64,000 bases of DNA from Lautropia sp. (GTDB taxonomy: Bacteria > Pseudomonadota > Gammaproteobacteria > Burkholderiales > Burkholderiaceae_E), in NCBI GenBank assembly GCA_030532425.1, contig JAUNLD010000003.1, forward strand, positions 16,252 to 80,251. The letters are read 5' to 3'. This document shows positions 63,359-64,000 of this stretch, in pieces; position 1 is the stretch's first letter; every line of letters begins with the position of its first letter. The notes under the pieces were generated by a model. The model worked only from the letters and a program-made list of their open reading frames with translations, did no database searches and had not been told where the DNA came from. The position numbers and the translations under genes are program-made.

Positions 63359-64000
63359 CACCGCTCGTGCTCCGGAGTCGGGACAGTCAAGGAAGAATCG
63401 GTTGCAGTCCTGGCCGGGGCGGTTGTTGGCTGGCCGCGCCGGACATGCCCACGCCGCGCCGACAGTGCACCGACAGCCGACGCGGCACCCGCCTCGGAGG
63501 CCTGCAACTCGATGTGTCCCAGGCGTTCCAGCGTACGCGACGTGCGCAAGAACGGGCGCTGCGGCACCGACTGGATATCCTGCCCCACAAAGGCCAGGAC
63601 CAGCTCGATGCCCACCAGCAGCGGTACCGCCGACAGCATCACCGTACCGGCAGACGCCGTCACGCCCGCCGCCGCCGCCAGCGACCACTTGTACAGCCCG
63701 AAAATGAGGCCGAAGGCGATCAATGCCAGCCCGGTAGGCAGCTGAAACGAGGCCAGAGACAGATCACGCAGGTAGTAGTTGTAGAACACCCGCTTGGAGG
63801 TGTTGCGCACGTGCTTGAAGAAAAACTCGCCCACCACCTTCGAGATCTTCAGGTTGCTCACCTCGTTGCCATAGCTGGCATCCATCGGGATGTCGACCAC
63901 CACCGCCCGCAGCGTGTTCAGCCGAAACAGCATGTCCGACTCGAAGAAATAGCGCCGGCTGATGCGATCGAAGGGCAGATAGGCCGCCACATCCCGGTGC
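63358..64000 (-). CDS. Glycosyltransferase family 2, membrane-associated C-terminal part (partial)
   Basis: The open frame runs off the right edge; 214 C-terminal residues are seen. It begins in VAAYLPFDRISRRYFFESDMLFRLNTLRAVVVDIPMDA, then SNLKISKVVGEFFFKHVRNTSKRVFYNYYLRDLS, typical of the DPM1/GtrB-like family that transfers sugars to polyprenyl phosphate. Two transmembrane helices follow (about 90-145 of the visible part), LALIAFGLIFGLYKWSL and SAVPLLVGIELVLAFVG. The tail is low in complexity. It is coupled to the small EamA gene. Confidence 0.85.
   Translation of the reverse strand, partial: HRDVAAYLPFDRISRRYFFESDMLFRLNTLRAVVVDIPMDASYGNEVSNLKISKVVGEFFFKHVRNTSKRVFYNYYLRDLSLASFQLPTGLALIAFGLIFGLYKWSLAAAAGVTASAGTVMLSAVPLLVGIELVLAFVGQDIQSVPQRPFLRTSRTLERLGHIELQASEAGAASAVGALSARRGHVRRGQPTTAPARTATDSSLTVPTPEHER

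Overview
The window is GC-rich, densely coded chromosomal DNA of a betaproteobacterium. The base composition and two conserved gene orders, mltG-tmk-holB-pilZ-tatD with divergent ygfZ and yciB-bolA-ppiC, point to the order Burkholderiales. A Lautropia-like genus is a guess that I cannot test here. I see no rRNA, insertion sequence, prophage or CRISPR array.

Layout. 1-15.9 kb: the end of an MnmC-type tRNA-modification oxidoreductase, an orphan lipoprotein, purL, gdhA, a YceH-like gene, nnr (NAD(P)HX repair), the ybbA/tesA pair, tRNA-Leu, two tRNA-Gly genes in a 97-bp direct repeat flanking an esterase gene, a FrnE-like oxidoreductase, a VOC-fold protein and an AraC-family regulator. 16-20.3 kb: a methyltransferase, a YagU-like membrane protein and a MHYT-GGDEF-EAL cyclic-di-GMP protein. 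20.5-26.6 kb: a complete lexA-imuA-imuB-dnaE2 mutagenesis cassette, preceded by a perfect 8-4-8 palindrome that runs into the lexA start codon. 26.9-33.3 kb: a frameshifted TonB-dependent receptor gene, then a NitT/TauT-type ABC importer and NnrS. 33.7-37.2 kb: a nitroreductase-like protein and two MFS transporters. 37.2-41.6 kb: the efeU-efeO-efeB-efeM iron-uptake operon behind a near-consensus Fur box.

41.9-45.6 kb: tRNA-Val and tRNA-Asp, an MFS exporter with an extra C-terminal domain, and an alanine-rich lipoprotein. 45.8-51.6 kb: tatD, pilZ, holB, tmk, mltG and divergent ygfZ with a DUF4936 gene. 51.6-57.2 kb: acyl-CoA dehydrogenase, an AtoE-like transporter, yciB, bolA and a parvulin isomerase. 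57.3-64 kb: tadA, pqiC-pqiB-pqiA, an MnmD-type methyltransferase, and a small EamA transporter coupled to a glycosyltransferase that runs off the window.

How the genes work together. The imu cassette should provide SOS-induced error-prone repair, apparently under its own LexA. The receptor, ABC importer and NnrS look like one uptake and handling pathway for an unknown metal-related ligand. The Efe operon imports iron. PqiABC and YciB act on the envelope. The most unusual points are the lexA operator overlapping a start codon with no ribosome-binding site, the poly-C frameshift in the receptor, and the apparent splitting of MnmC into two distant genes.
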